From JBGTFE01 sp036403235 (GTDB lineage Bacteria; Acidobacteriota; Blastocatellia; Pyrinomonadales; Pyrinomonadaceae), in NCBI GenBank assembly GCA_036403235.1, contig DASWRI010000070.1, positions 1 through 64,000 of the forward strand: DNA of 64,000 nt. The letters run 5' to 3'. Below, piece by piece: positions 34,488 through 43,490 of the stretch; positions within the stretch are counted from its first letter, which is position 1, and each line of letters opens with the position of its first letter. The notes beneath the pieces were generated by a model. It saw only the letters and a list, made by a program, of their open reading frames with translations. It had not been told where the DNA came from and searched no databases. The translations under genes and the position numbers were made by a program.

Positions 34488-36401
34488 CTAACTTCCCGTT
34501 TCCTCTTCTCCTTCTTTCCTCGTCTCCTCGTCCTTTCTCTCCGGCCGCATATGCGGAAACAAAATCACGTCGCGTATCGAATGTTTGTTCGTCAAAAGCA
34601 TCGTCAATCTATCAATCCCGATGCCGATTCCGGCGGCGGGCGGCATTCCGTAGCTCAAAGCGCGGATGTAATCTTCGTCCAAAAGCATCGCTTCCGCATC
34701 GCCGCCCTCGCGCTCTTTCATCTGGTCAACGAACCGCTCGAACTGCTCCTGCGGGTCGTTCAATTCCGAAAACCCGTTGGCGCGCTCCGCCCCGCTGATA
34801 AACAATTCAAACCGCTCTGCAATGTTCGGATTCTCCGGCGACGCTTTCGACAAAGGCGAAATCGATTTCGGGTAATCAGTAATGAAGGTCGGTTGGATTA
34901 GACGATACTCAAATTCTTCAAAGAGAACTTCAATGTTTCTTCCATGTTCTGATTCATCAGGTTCAGGCATCGCTTCATCTTCTTCAACTGCCGCCTTCCA
35001 TCTTTCTTCAAGAGAACCTCTGACCGTTAAGTTCTCCTCGCCGACCGGAATAAATGAATGCAAGCTTTTTTTGAAGTCAACAAGTCTTCTGACCATTCTA
35101 GGTTTATCGAATGTGGATAAATCAATTGTTTCACCGCCTAGAACGCGCCATTCATCAGCCCAAAACTTATTGATTGCTTCTTTCATTGAAATTCTTTCAA
35201 ACTTTGAAAAATCAATCTCATTTCCGTCGTAATTAATCACCAGACTTCCGCCCGTCACTTTCCGCACCGATTCTTTAATCATCTCCTCGGCGAAATCCAT
35301 CATTCCGTTGACGTCCATATAGGCGCAGTAAAATTCGAGCATCGTGAATTCGGGACTGTGTTTGTGCGACAAACCTTCGTTGCGGAAATTGCGGTTGAGT
35401 TCGTAAACCTTTTCGAAACCGCCGACGACGAGGCGTTTCAGATAAAGCTCCGGCGCGATTCGGGCGTAAAGCGGAATGCCGAGAGCTTTGTGATAAGTTT
35501 CAAAAGGCTCGGCCGCCGCGCCCGTCGCTTTCGGCGTCAGCATCGGCGTTTCGACCTCGATATAGCCGTGCGAATCGAGATAATTTCTCATTCCGCTGAT
35601 GAGCCGCGCGCGCCGCTCGAAAACCTCGCGCGTCGTCAGGCCTTCGTGCTCGACCTGTAGACTCGACGCGATTAAATCCGCGTAACGATACCGGCGGCGC
35701 AATTCCGGGTCGGCGATGCCGTGCAGCTTGTCGGGCATCGGCAGAAGCGATTTTGAAAGAAACTGCAAAGTTTCGACGTGGACGCTCAATTCGCCCGTAT
35801 TCGTCAAAAACAAATATCCTTCGACGCCGACAAAATCGCCGTGGTCGAGCAATTTAAAAATTTCCCAGCCGTTCAGGTCAGAACTATCTGCGGCAGCGGG
35901 CAGATTCTCCCGCGCATTTGAATTATTTGCGTTTAACCCATCCGCTGCCGCAGATGGTTCGGACTTTACGCCGTTATAAACGCCTTTTGCATCGTCGCGG
36001 CGCACGTAAATCTGCAAACGCTCTTTGCCGTCCGAAAGATGGACGAACGCCGCCTTGCCCATCACGCGCGGCGGAACGGCCAATCTGCCCGAAACGCGCG
36101 CGCTGCCGAACGCTTTTAATTTCTGGTTGAGAGATTCCTTCAATTCCTGATTCGGCCTTTCGCCGGTCGGGGTGTTGTCTTTCAGCTCCCGAACGATTTC
36201 CGTTACCGGCGCGAAATGCAGAATGTTTGAAATCGTATCTTCCGCGCCCGTAATCCGCGAGCGTTCGAACTTGTTCGGGTAACTGTTTCCGACGATTGCT
36301 TCGAGCGCCTGCAGATGCTCGACGCGCGCCCTGGTCTGGTCTGTGTCGTCAATAATTCCCGCTTCGATAATTGTTTCGGCTTGTGTGTTGGCAATAGACA
36401 T
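34488..36401 (-). CDS. lysS: Lysyl-tRNA synthetase, class II
   Basis: Charges tRNA(Lys). It is 637 residues from the ATG at 36401, against about 500 in most bacteria. Motif 2 (FRNEGLSHKHSPEFTMLEFY) and motif 3 (GIGIGIDRLTMLL) are intact. Extra length comes from an N-terminal extension, a 30-residue insertion at about 146-175 that coincides with a DNA palindrome, and a longer stretch at about 390-507 between motifs 2 and 3. That stretch (34880-35230) uses different codons and more A/T than the rest, which suggests recombination. A short charged tail ends the protein. Confidence 0.93.
   Translation of the reverse strand: MSIANTQAETIIEAGIIDDTDQTRARVEHLQALEAIVGNSYPNKFERSRITGAEDTISNILHFAPVTEIVRELKDNTPTGERPNQELKESLNQKLKAFGSARVSGRLAVPPRVMGKAAFVHLSDGKERLQIYVRRDDAKGVYNGVKSEPSAAADGLNANNSNARENLPAAADSSDLNGWEIFKLLDHGDFVGVEGYLFLTNTGELSVHVETLQFLSKSLLPMPDKLHGIADPELRRRYRYADLIASSLQVEHEGLTTREVFERRARLISGMRNYLDSHGYIEVETPMLTPKATGAAAEPFETYHKALGIPLYARIAPELYLKRLVVGGFEKVYELNRNFRNEGLSHKHSPEFTMLEFYCAYMDVNGMMDFAEEMIKESVRKVTGGSLVINYDGNEIDFSKFERISMKEAINKFWADEWRVLGGETIDLSTFDKPRMVRRLVDFKKSLHSFIPVGEENLTVRGSLEERWKAAVEEDEAMPEPDESEHGRNIEVLFEEFEYRLIQPTFITDYPKSISPLSKASPENPNIAERFELFISGAERANGFSELNDPQEQFERFVDQMKEREGGDAEAMLLDEDYIRALSYGMPPAAGIGIGIDRLTMLLTNKHSIRDVILFPHMRPERKDEETRKEGEEETGS
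35876..35966. repeat. Palindromic repeat read in frame inside lysS
   Basis: Arms with the core TCTGCGGCAGCGG (35887-35899) and CCGCTGCCGCAGA (35942-35954), extended by partly matching GTCAGAAC/GTTCGGAC ends. It encodes the SEPSAAADG to LPAAADSSDL insertion and seems to be the larger relative of the element in maf. Confidence 0.85.
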
Positions 36402-36541
36402 AATTTTTCCGACGAATAAAACATTGATTATAAAGAAGCGCCGCGCGCGCGGCAAACTTTCAAAATTTATGGCAAAATGAATTTAACCGCAGATGAGCGC
36501 CGAAATGTCCCAAAAAGCGTTTTTTGCGGCTAATTGCGTTT

Positions 36542-39500
36542 ATGAGTTATCCGGCGGAAACAAAAGACGAATTTTTGCGTCTGCGCGAAGAAATTGAGCG
36601 CGGCGCGCGCGTCGTTTCCCTGAGCGGCCTGACTTCAATCGCTTCAAAAGCCTTTGTTTTATCGCGCCTTCAAGCCGAAACACAAAAAACTTTTGTCGTC
36701 GTCACCGATTCAAACAAAGAAACCGACACGTTTGAGTGCGATTTAGCTTTCTGGCGTCAAAATTCAAAATTCAAAATTCAAAATTCGGATAATTCCCGGA
36801 TTTCGACCTTCGACTTTCGACTTTTGACTCTCCCGTCTTCGGACAGTGACGTTTATTCCGGCGTTTCGCCACACGCCGAGACGCTCGAAAAACGCGCTCT
36901 CTCGCTCTGGAGCCTGACTTTTCAAAAGCCTGATTTTCTCGTTCTTCCGGCAAAATCGCTGATTACCAAAACGCTCGCGCCGAAAGAAGTCTCGAAGCTC
37001 GGCGCGCATCTCGCCCGCGACGGAGATTTTCCGCCCGAGGAGTTGATTGAAAAGCTGACGGCGTGCGGCTACGTTCGCGAAGAACCGATAAAATCCGTCG
37101 GTGAATTCTCGGTGCGCGGCGGAATCCTCGACGTCTGGTCGCCGACTTCGGACGCGCCCGTTCGCATTGAGTTTTTCGGCGACACGATTGATTCAATTCG
37201 CGAATTCGACGCCGAAACGCAGCTTTCAATCGGGCAGTTAAAGGAAATCTCAATCGCGCCGATGCGCGAATTCGCCGCCGTTTCAAAAGATTTTCAGGAC
37301 TGGGCTTTTTTCGCGCGCGAACGCTTCCCGGACGAAAAACACGCCCGCGCATTGCTCGACCGGACGCAGTTTGCCGAGATGGGCGAAGATTTTTCCGGCT
37401 GGGAATTTCTTTTTCCGCTCGTTCAGCGACGCGATTCAAGCGTTTTTGATTTTCTGACCGAGTCGGTTTTCGTCGTTGACGAACCGGCGATTGTCGAACA
37501 GTCGCTCGCTTCGTTTTACGAAAACCTGGAGCGTCATCACGCCGAAATCGTCGAAGCGGGCGAAATCGGGCTTGAGCCGGACGAATTATTTTTAAGCGGC
37601 GCGAGCCTGCGCGGAAAGCTTGAAGTTCGCCAGCGTCTTGAGCTCAGAAGCCTCGGCAAGCTGGCGGCGGAAACGGGCGAAGATTTGGCTTTTGAAAATG
37701 AAAATCCAATGATTCAAATCGGCAGAAAGACGTCGGAGACAAAGCCGCTTTTTCTGTTTCCGACGGCTGAAATCGTTTCCGAATCGGAAATCGTCTCGCG
37801 CTCGACGCGCAAATTTCAAGGTAATGTTCGTGAATTTGCGGAAAGCTTAAATCGCCGCGACGCAGAGACGCAGAGCATCGGCAAAGGACAAAGGACAAAG
37901 GACAGAGGACAATTTATCGTTTTGCAGACTCAGGGTCTGGCCGAGCGCCTGACCGAAATTTTGCGCGAATACGATGTTTCCCTCTCGCCCGAATCGCTTT
38001 TAATCGGCGATTTATCGGGCGGTTTTGAAATTCCGGCGCTCGATTTGACAGTTCAGACCGAGACGGAAATTTTCGGCGAAACGACGCAGCACGAATTTCA
38101 AAGGTCAAAGGATAAAGCGCCGAAAACGAGCCGAAAATCCAGAACTTCGGCGTTTATATCCGATTTCCGCGATTTGAAAGTCGGCGATTTCGTCGTTCAC
38201 GTCGACCACGGTATCGGCCGTTTCGAAGGTTTGCAGACAATCTCGGCGCAGGGCTCGGAGCGCGAGTTTATGCTGCTGATTTACGCCGATAACGCGCGGC
38301 TTTTTGTGCCGGTCGAGCGGCTCGATTTGGTTTCGCGCTACGGTTCGAGCGAAGCCGCGCAGCCGGCTCTGGACAGACTGGGCGGTCTCGGCTGGCAGAA
38401 AACGAAAGCGAAAGCGAAGCGCGCGATGCGCGATATGGCCGACGAGCTTTTGCGGCTTTACGCCGAAAGAAGATTGGTGCAGGGCTTTGCTTTTTCGGCC
38501 GACAGCCCGTGGCAAAACGAATTTGAAGACGCTTTTCCGTATCAGCTGACCGCTGACCAGGCGACGGCGATTGAAGACACCAAAACGGATATGCAAACGG
38601 CCGTTCCGATGGACAGGCTTATCGTCGGCGACGTCGGCTACGGCAAAACGGAAGTCGCGATGCGCGCCGCATTCAAAGCCGTGATGGACAACAAACAGGT
38701 CGCTATTTTGACGCCGACGACGGTTCTCGCTTACCAGCATTTTGAAACTTTCAAACAAAGGTTTGCCGCGTTTCCCGTAAAAATCGAGCTGCTTTCGCGT
38801 TTTCGCTCGGCGAAAGAGCAAAAGGAAGTCGTCAAAGCGGCCGAAGAAGGCAACGTCGATATTTTAATCGGGACGCACCGGATTTTATCGAACGATGTCG
38901 TCATGCCGAAGCTCGGTCTGGTCGTCGTCGACGAAGAACAGCGTTTCGGCGTCGCGCACAAAGAGAAATTGAAGCATCTGAAAAAGAAAGTCGATGTCTT
39001 GACGTTGAGCGCGACGCCGATTCCGCGCACTTTGAATATGAGCCTGCTCGGAATGCGCGATATGTCGGTGATTGAGACGCCGCCGCGCGACCGTCTGGCG
39101 ATAAATACGCAGGTCGTGCAGTTTTCCGAAGGCGTTATTAAGTCTGCGATTGAGCTTGAGCTTGCGCGAAACGGTCAGATTTTCTTTATTCACAACCGCG
39201 TCGAAACGATTGAGGCCATCGCCGCGCACGTCAAAAAAATCGTGCCGAACGCCCGCATTATCGTCGCTCACGGTCAGATGAACGAAAAGGAAATGGAAAC
39301 GGCCGTTCTCGATTTTGTCGATTACAAATTCGATGTTTTGGTCGCGACGACGATAATCGAAAACGGCATCGACATTCCGCGCGCGAACACAATCATCATC
39401 AACCGCGCCGACAATTACGGGCTTTCGCAACTTTACCAGCTTCGCGGCCGCGTCGGGCGTTCGAACCGGCGCGCGTATGCATATCTTTTGATTCCGAGCG

Positions 39501-40153
39501 AATTAGAGCTGACGCCGATTGCGCGAAGGCGTTTGAGCGCTATTCGGGAATTTTCCGATTTGGGCGCGGGCTTTCGCATCGCCGCGCTCGATTTAGAGCT
39601 GCGCGGCGCGGGAAATATTCTCGGCGGCCAGCAGTCCGGCCATCTCGACGCGCTCGGTTTCGACCTTTACACAAAAATGCTCGAACGGACGATTGGAGAA
39701 ATTCGCGGCGACGAAATCGAAGACGAAACGAGCGTTTCGATAAACTTAGGCGTCGATGTTTCGATTCCGCAAAATTACATCAACGAAACTTCGCAGCGCC
39801 TGAGGACTTACAAGCGCATTTCCTCCGCCGAATCCGAAGACGAGCTTCGCGGAATTTACGCCGAGATTCAAGACCGTTACGGAAAATTCCCCGAATCGGT
39901 CGATAACCTGTTTGAATACGCGCGTCTGCGAAAAACGGCCGAGCGAATGCGCGTCGTTTCGATTGACAAGACAAAAGACGGCCTCGCCATAAAACTCGGC
40001 GAAAACGCGCGCGTCGCGCCCGAAAAACTGATGGAATTTTTGTCGAAAAATGAAACCGCGAACTTTTCACCGAGCGGGATTTTGCGCGTCGTCATCGACG
40101 TCGAAAATCTAATCGAGGCCGCGCGGCTTGTTTTAGAGGAAATCGGCGTTTAA
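36542..40153 (+). CDS. mfd: Transcription-repair coupling factor
   Basis: Removes stalled RNA polymerase and recruits UvrA to the lesion. It is 1203 residues from the ATG at 36542. Domains: a UvrB-like N-terminal part, an RNA polymerase-interacting domain near 540-600 (KVGDFVVHVDHGIGRFEG), the helicase core with GDVGYGKTE (about 696) and DEEQ (about 796), and the TRCF C-terminal domain (YINETSQRLRTYKRI). Three in-frame repeat tracts are inserted: residues 73-97 (SKFKIQNS and STFDFRLLTL), 438-458 (NRRDAETQ and GQRTKDRGQ) and about 519-525 (QRSKDKA). All lie outside the motor motifs, so activity is probably kept. Confidence 0.95.
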   Translation: MSYPAETKDEFLRLREEIERGARVVSLSGLTSIASKAFVLSRLQAETQKTFVVVTDSNKETDTFECDLAFWRQNSKFKIQNSDNSRISTFDFRLLTLPSSDSDVYSGVSPHAETLEKRALSLWSLTFQKPDFLVLPAKSLITKTLAPKEVSKLGAHLARDGDFPPEELIEKLTACGYVREEPIKSVGEFSVRGGILDVWSPTSDAPVRIEFFGDTIDSIREFDAETQLSIGQLKEISIAPMREFAAVSKDFQDWAFFARERFPDEKHARALLDRTQFAEMGEDFSGWEFLFPLVQRRDSSVFDFLTESVFVVDEPAIVEQSLASFYENLERHHAEIVEAGEIGLEPDELFLSGASLRGKLEVRQRLELRSLGKLAAETGEDLAFENENPMIQIGRKTSETKPLFLFPTAEIVSESEIVSRSTRKFQGNVREFAESLNRRDAETQSIGKGQRTKDRGQFIVLQTQGLAERLTEILREYDVSLSPESLLIGDLSGGFEIPALDLTVQTETEIFGETTQHEFQRSKDKAPKTSRKSRTSAFISDFRDLKVGDFVVHVDHGIGRFEGLQTISAQGSEREFMLLIYADNARLFVPVERLDLVSRYGSSEAAQPALDRLGGLGWQKTKAKAKRAMRDMADELLRLYAERRLVQGFAFSADSPWQNEFEDAFPYQLTADQATAIEDTKTDMQTAVPMDRLIVGDVGYGKTEVAMRAAFKAVMDNKQVAILTPTTVLAYQHFETFKQRFAAFPVKIELLSRFRSAKEQKEVVKAAEEGNVDILIGTHRILSNDVVMPKLGLVVVDEEQRFGVAHKEKLKHLKKKVDVLTLSATPIPRTLNMSLLGMRDMSVIETPPRDRLAINTQVVQFSEGVIKSAIELELARNGQIFFIHNRVETIEAIAAHVKKIVPNARIIVAHGQMNEKEMETAVLDFVDYKFDVLVATTIIENGIDIPRANTIIINRADNYGLSQLYQLRGRVGRSNRRAYAYLLIPSELELTPIARRRLSAIREFSDLGAGFRIAALDLELRGAGNILGGQQSGHLDALGFDLYTKMLERTIGEIRGDEIEDETSVSINLGVDVSIPQNYINETSQRLRTYKRISSAESEDELRGIYAEIQDRYGKFPESVDNLFEYARLRKTAERMRVVSIDKTKDGLAIKLGENARVAPEKLMEFLSKNETANFSPSGILRVVIDVENLIEAARLVLEEIGV
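36759..36830 (+). repeat. In-frame heptamer tracts in mfd (first)
   Basis: Four AATTCAA heptamers (36759-36787) and then four TCGACTT-type units (36801-36829) are translated within the UvrB-like region of mfd. They are the same heptamer style as the intergenic palindromes. Confidence 0.88.
37853..37912 (+). repeat. In-frame heptamer tracts in mfd (second)
   Basis: A CGCAGAGA-type stretch (37853-37875) is followed by AGGACAA heptamers (37883-37912), read as RRDAETQ and GQRTKDRGQ. A third short tract of AAAGGTC/AAAGGAT units lies at about 38098-38113. Confidence 0.88.
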
Positions 40154-40159
40154 TTGAAA

Positions 40160-40310
40160 GATTACACGCGTGACAGCAAAGTATTTTTGATTTGCAGGAA
40201 GATTTACACGCATCGCAACAAAGGATACAGGCGTGACAACGAAGGATACGCGGCTTACAAAAAGGAATTTAATCTTTGCGGAAAGGCATTTTTTAATTAC
40301 CGGAAGCCGT
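40160..40310. repeat. Degenerate tandem array, about 21 bp period (seven to eight units)
   Basis: Units of the type GATACAGGCGTGACAACGAAG begin at 40160, 40181, 40201, 40223, 40244, 40264, 40285 and 40306. The array starts 6 bases after the mfd stop and separates mfd from the convergent zinc-ribbon gene. Confidence 0.85.
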
Positions 40311-40327
40311 TTAATTCGTAATTGTTT

Positions 40328-40987
40328 CTATTCCGTACAATCTCCGAATTCGTTTACGTTGCAAACGAAAAGATGCGGGCAGATTTCCTTTGTCTGGCGG
40401 CGCACGTTTCGCCAGACGATTGAATTTTCGTATCTGTCTTTTGTCCAGCCGAGCTGTTTGCGGTTTTTCCAGACGAATTCGTAAGCTTCTCGTTCGTCCG
40501 CGCCCTTCAAATGCTGCGCTTCGTGGAGCAGAACGGCGGCGCGCTCGGTGTCGTCCGACGGGTATTGAAAAAAATCTGGATAGACGGTCATTATCTCGAA
40601 CGGGTAATTGGTCGCGGCGTAGGCGTTTTCCTCGCGCGTCGAAGCGTTAAGCCAGTTGTCGTTTTCGCGAAAGCTCGTCAGACGACTTAAAAGAAAAACT
40701 TCGCGCGAAAATCCTTTTTCTTCCAGAACTTTTATCGCGCTTTCAACTTTTGCTTTTTCGTCGTAACTGAGCGACTTTGACGTAAAAAGCAGCGATAGAT
40801 AAAAGCCTGTAAGCGCCAGCAGACAAACGACGGCGCAGCTCGCGGCGCGCCCGATAATTTTTCGTCTGAGCGACGTTTTCGGCTTTTCCGCGCCGGACGC
40901 GACTTCGAGCAAATTTACCTGGCAGCGCGCGCATTCTTCGGCGCCGGTGAAGTTTATTAAACGGCAGTTAGGACATTTTTTGTTCAT
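40328..40987 (-). CDS. Zinc-ribbon membrane protein with a metallopeptidase-like motif
   Basis: A 219-residue protein. Residues 4-23 form a zinc ribbon with two CxxC pairs (CPNC and CARC). A transmembrane helix follows at about 48-68. The outer domain contains VLLHEAQHLKGADEREAYEFV, where HExxH-like residues (H-E-A-Q-H) and a downstream Glu could bind zinc as in gluzincin-type peptidases. The end has two cysteines (CPHLFVC). The ATG at 40987 was chosen because it begins just before the ribbon. Function unknown; a membrane-anchored peptidase is plausible. Confidence 0.62.
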   Translation of the reverse strand: MNKKCPNCRLINFTGAEECARCQVNLLEVASGAEKPKTSLRRKIIGRAASCAVVCLLALTGFYLSLLFTSKSLSYDEKAKVESAIKVLEEKGFSREVFLLSRLTSFRENDNWLNASTREENAYAATNYPFEIMTVYPDFFQYPSDDTERAAVLLHEAQHLKGADEREAYEFVWKNRKQLGWTKDRYENSIVWRNVRRQTKEICPHLFVCNVNEFGDCTE

Positions 40988-41161
40988 AACGCGCGGCCGC
41001 ATGAGCCGCTATTTATAAAAAACTGCCAATTATTTTTAATTCCACAAATAAAAGTTGACGAGAAACGCGTGGCGAAATTCGCGCATCAAACGTTTCAAGT
41101 TGCATAAATTCACCATTCGAGATTAAGATTTCCAATTAGTTTTTATTTTAAGGAGCAAAAA

Positions 41162-42346
41162 GTGAGATATTTCAACTCCGCAATTTTATTGATTGCAATT
41201 TTATTTTTAATTAATCTTTCCGTCGCCGCGCAGGAAACCGACATCAAGGTCGTCGATGAAGTCGTCGCGCAGGTCAACGACAGCGTCGTCACGCTGTCGG
41301 GCATAAAACGCCAGATGAAAGACGTCGTCGATGCATTAATCGAGCAGGGCAAAACGCGCGAGCAGGCCGAAGCCGAAGTAAACGGCAAGCAGGCCGAGCT
41401 GATTGCCAACGTCATCAACGAAGAGATGCTCTTGCAGAAAGGCAAGGAGCTCGGCGTCGATTCGGACGTCGAAGCCGAAATCAACAATCGTTTTCGCGAA
41501 AAAATGGCGGAACTGAACTTAAAATCGATTGATAAGCTTTACGAAGTTATGCGCGCCTCGAACATCGACCCCGATTCGGTTCGCGAAACGTGGCGCAAAC
41601 AGTTGACCAAAGACATTGTTTTGCAGCGCGAAGTCGATTCGAAAGTTTATTACAGCTGGACTTCGAAAGAAATAAAAGACTATTACGAGAAAAATAAGAC
41701 GAAATTTACAAAACCCGAAACCATCACGCTTTCGGAAATTTTCTTGAGCTTTGCCGGGCGCGATGAAGCGGCCGTCAAGGCAAAGGCCGCCGAAATCATC
41801 AAACAGGCGCGCGGCGGCGCTGATTTTTCCAAGCTTGCCGTCGACAACTCGGAACGCTCGGAAGCGGCGCAATCAAAAGGAAAGGTCGGAACTTTTACGC
41901 TCGAACAGATAAAAGGCATCAGCGAAAAGCTCATCGCTCCGCTCCAGACAGTCAAAGTGGGCGGCGTCACCGAGCCGATTATTATGGACGAAGGCGTCGA
42001 AATTCTGCGCGTCGACGAAAGAACGGCGGCCAGCAGCGAATCGGTCTTTGACGAAACCGAAGTTCGCAAGGCGATGACTTACGAAAAAATTCCCGACGAG
42101 CGCCGCAAATATCTCTCGACTCTGCGCCAGGATTCGTATATCAAAATCAGCGACACTTATCGCCCGATGGTCGCGCCGCTTCTGTCTATCGAAGAAAAGA
42201 AAATCGACAGCAAAAAAACTGACAGCAAGAAATCTGAGGACAAAAAATCCGAGAGCAAGAAATCCGAAGACAAGAAATCTGACGATAAAAAAACCGAAGC
42301 CAAAAAATCCGACAAAAAATCCGACAACAAAAAATCGAATAAATAA
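41162..42346 (+). CDS. SurA-like periplasmic peptidyl-prolyl isomerase
   Basis: A 394-residue exported chaperone/isomerase for outer-membrane protein folding. Signal peptide to about residue 22 (SVAAQ). Residues 25-150 match the SurA N-domain (VVDEVVAQVNDSVVTLSGIKR, ELIANVINEEMLLQKG). A parvulin domain spans about 180-290 (ITLSEIFLSF, AAEIIKQARGGADFSKLA, KGKVGTFTLEQI). The C-terminal 45 residues are repeats of KKSE/KKSD. GTG start with AAGGAG 8 bases upstream. A heptamer palindrome and an S4 protein gene follow. Confidence 0.9.
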   Translation: MRYFNSAILLIAILFLINLSVAAQETDIKVVDEVVAQVNDSVVTLSGIKRQMKDVVDALIEQGKTREQAEAEVNGKQAELIANVINEEMLLQKGKELGVDSDVEAEINNRFREKMAELNLKSIDKLYEVMRASNIDPDSVRETWRKQLTKDIVLQREVDSKVYYSWTSKEIKDYYEKNKTKFTKPETITLSEIFLSFAGRDEAAVKAKAAEIIKQARGGADFSKLAVDNSERSEAAQSKGKVGTFTLEQIKGISEKLIAPLQTVKVGGVTEPIIMDEGVEILRVDERTAASSESVFDETEVRKAMTYEKIPDERRKYLSTLRQDSYIKISDTYRPMVAPLLSIEEKKIDSKKTDSKKSEDKKSESKKSEDKKSDDKKTEAKKSDKKSDNKKSNK

Positions 42347-42350
42347 TGTA

Positions 42351-42414
42351 AAAAGTGAAAAGTGAAAAGTGAGGGAAATTTAATTTTTCACTTTTCACTT
42401 TTCACTTTTCACTT
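42351..42414. repeat. AGTGAAA heptamer palindrome
   Basis: The left arm (42351-42373) has three AGTGAAA units. The right arm (42384-42414) has four TTTTCAC units. It occupies the whole gap between the SurA-like and S4 genes and ends 4 bases before the S4 ATG. Confidence 0.92.
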
Positions 42415-42417
42415 CCA

Positions 42418-42690
42418 ATGCGTCTCGACCTTTTCCTCAAAACAAGCCGTCTCATCCTGCGCCGCTCGCTGGCGCAGAAGTTTTGCGATGCGAATCTCGT
42501 AAAAGTGAATTCTCAGGCGGCGAAATCCTCAAAAGAAATCAAACCGGGCGACGAAATAGAAATCAAGCGCAGCAATCGCATCCTGAAAGTGCGCGTCGCC
42601 GACATTCCCGCTAAAAAACAGGTCGCCAAGCAGGACGCTTCGAGTCTTTACGAAATTTTGTCTGAAGAAATTCTCGCGGACGAAATTTAA
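42418..42690 (+). CDS. S4-domain RNA-binding protein (Hsp15-like)
   Basis: A 90-residue protein with an S4 RNA-binding domain: MRLDLFLKTSRLILRRSLAQ (residues 1-20), KVNSQAAKSSKEIKPGDEIEI, then a basic tail. HslR/Hsp15 binds 50S subunits with trapped peptidyl-tRNA and helps to recycle them. That role is inferred from the family. Its last 4 bases overlap the end of the convergent membrane-protein gene. Confidence 0.85.
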   Translation: MRLDLFLKTSRLILRRSLAQKFCDANLVKVNSQAAKSSKEIKPGDEIEIKRSNRILKVRVADIPAKKQVAKQDASSLYEILSEEILADEI

Positions 42691-43487
42691 TCCTGATTTC
42701 CGGTCGAGGCAGGCGGAAGCAGAAAAAGCCCGATTAAATAAAACACGACGGCAAAAAATTGGATATAGCCGGTTCCGGCGGCAAAACGCGGCAAATCGAG
42801 CAGCCACGTAAAAGCTTCTTTGCCCGGATTCTGAAAAATTCCCTGCAGCCAGCCGTCGCTCGCCGGCGCGGTCAGGCTCGCCAAAATCAAATATTTGACC
42901 AGAAACGCGAGACCGAACATCGCGCCGAGACTTTTTAACAATTTGCGCGTGTCGAAATCGGCGAACAGATTATTCCAGAGCGTCCAGAAAAAACAAAACG
43001 CGATTATCCAGAACGGCAAGCCCTGTTCGGGCAGGAGCGAATTAAAAATCTGCGTCGAAGCGAAAAAAAGCGTCACCAGACAAGCGCCGTTGGCGACGTT
43101 TTTCAAGGTCGAAAAATCTTCGGAAAACCAGCCGTCGAGCTTCACGAGTTTGGCGCGAAAGAAAAGAACGAGCAGAAGCGCGGCGAAAATAAGACAGACG
43201 AGCGGCGGCTTTAAGAAAACAAACGCGCTGTCGATTTGTCCGAGCCGCATGCCGCCGAGCAGCGAAACGGTCAGAAAAATAAGCGGCAAAAATACGTATT
43301 GAAGATGAGATTTTTGATTTTTGGCCTTTAATTTTTTGGCTTTAGTTTCCGGTCTGCGCGAGACTTTGGTTATTTCTTCGTCCGCAATTTCAATTTCCTC
43401 GCCGGTCGAAACTTCCAATAATTCGCCGTCGACGACCTGAAAATCGTTTTTTTCGACTCTTTCAATTTCTTCCGTCTCTCTTTTCAC
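42687..43487 (-). CDS. Membrane protein of unknown function
   Basis: A 266-residue protein. The first about 60 residues are cytosolic and highly charged (VEKNDFQVVDGELLEVSTGE). Five or six hydrophobic segments follow (LPLIFLTVSLLGGMRLG, VCLIFAALLLVLFF and others, to a final FFAVVFYLIGLFLL). No family is recognised. It begins 3 bases after the stop of the upstream TPR-like gene, so the two are one operon. Confidence 0.6.
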   Translation of the reverse strand: MKRETEEIERVEKNDFQVVDGELLEVSTGEEIEIADEEITKVSRRPETKAKKLKAKNQKSHLQYVFLPLIFLTVSLLGGMRLGQIDSAFVFLKPPLVCLIFAALLLVLFFRAKLVKLDGWFSEDFSTLKNVANGACLVTLFFASTQIFNSLLPEQGLPFWIIAFCFFWTLWNNLFADFDTRKLLKSLGAMFGLAFLVKYLILASLTAPASDGWLQGIFQNPGKEAFTWLLDLPRFAAGTGYIQFFAVVFYLIGLFLLPPASTGNQD

Positions 43488-43490
43488 TTT

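Noticed and set aside
42687..42690. Four-base overlap of the S4 and membrane-protein genes as a sign of regulation
   Set aside because: Convergent end overlaps of this size are common and have no evident meaning here.
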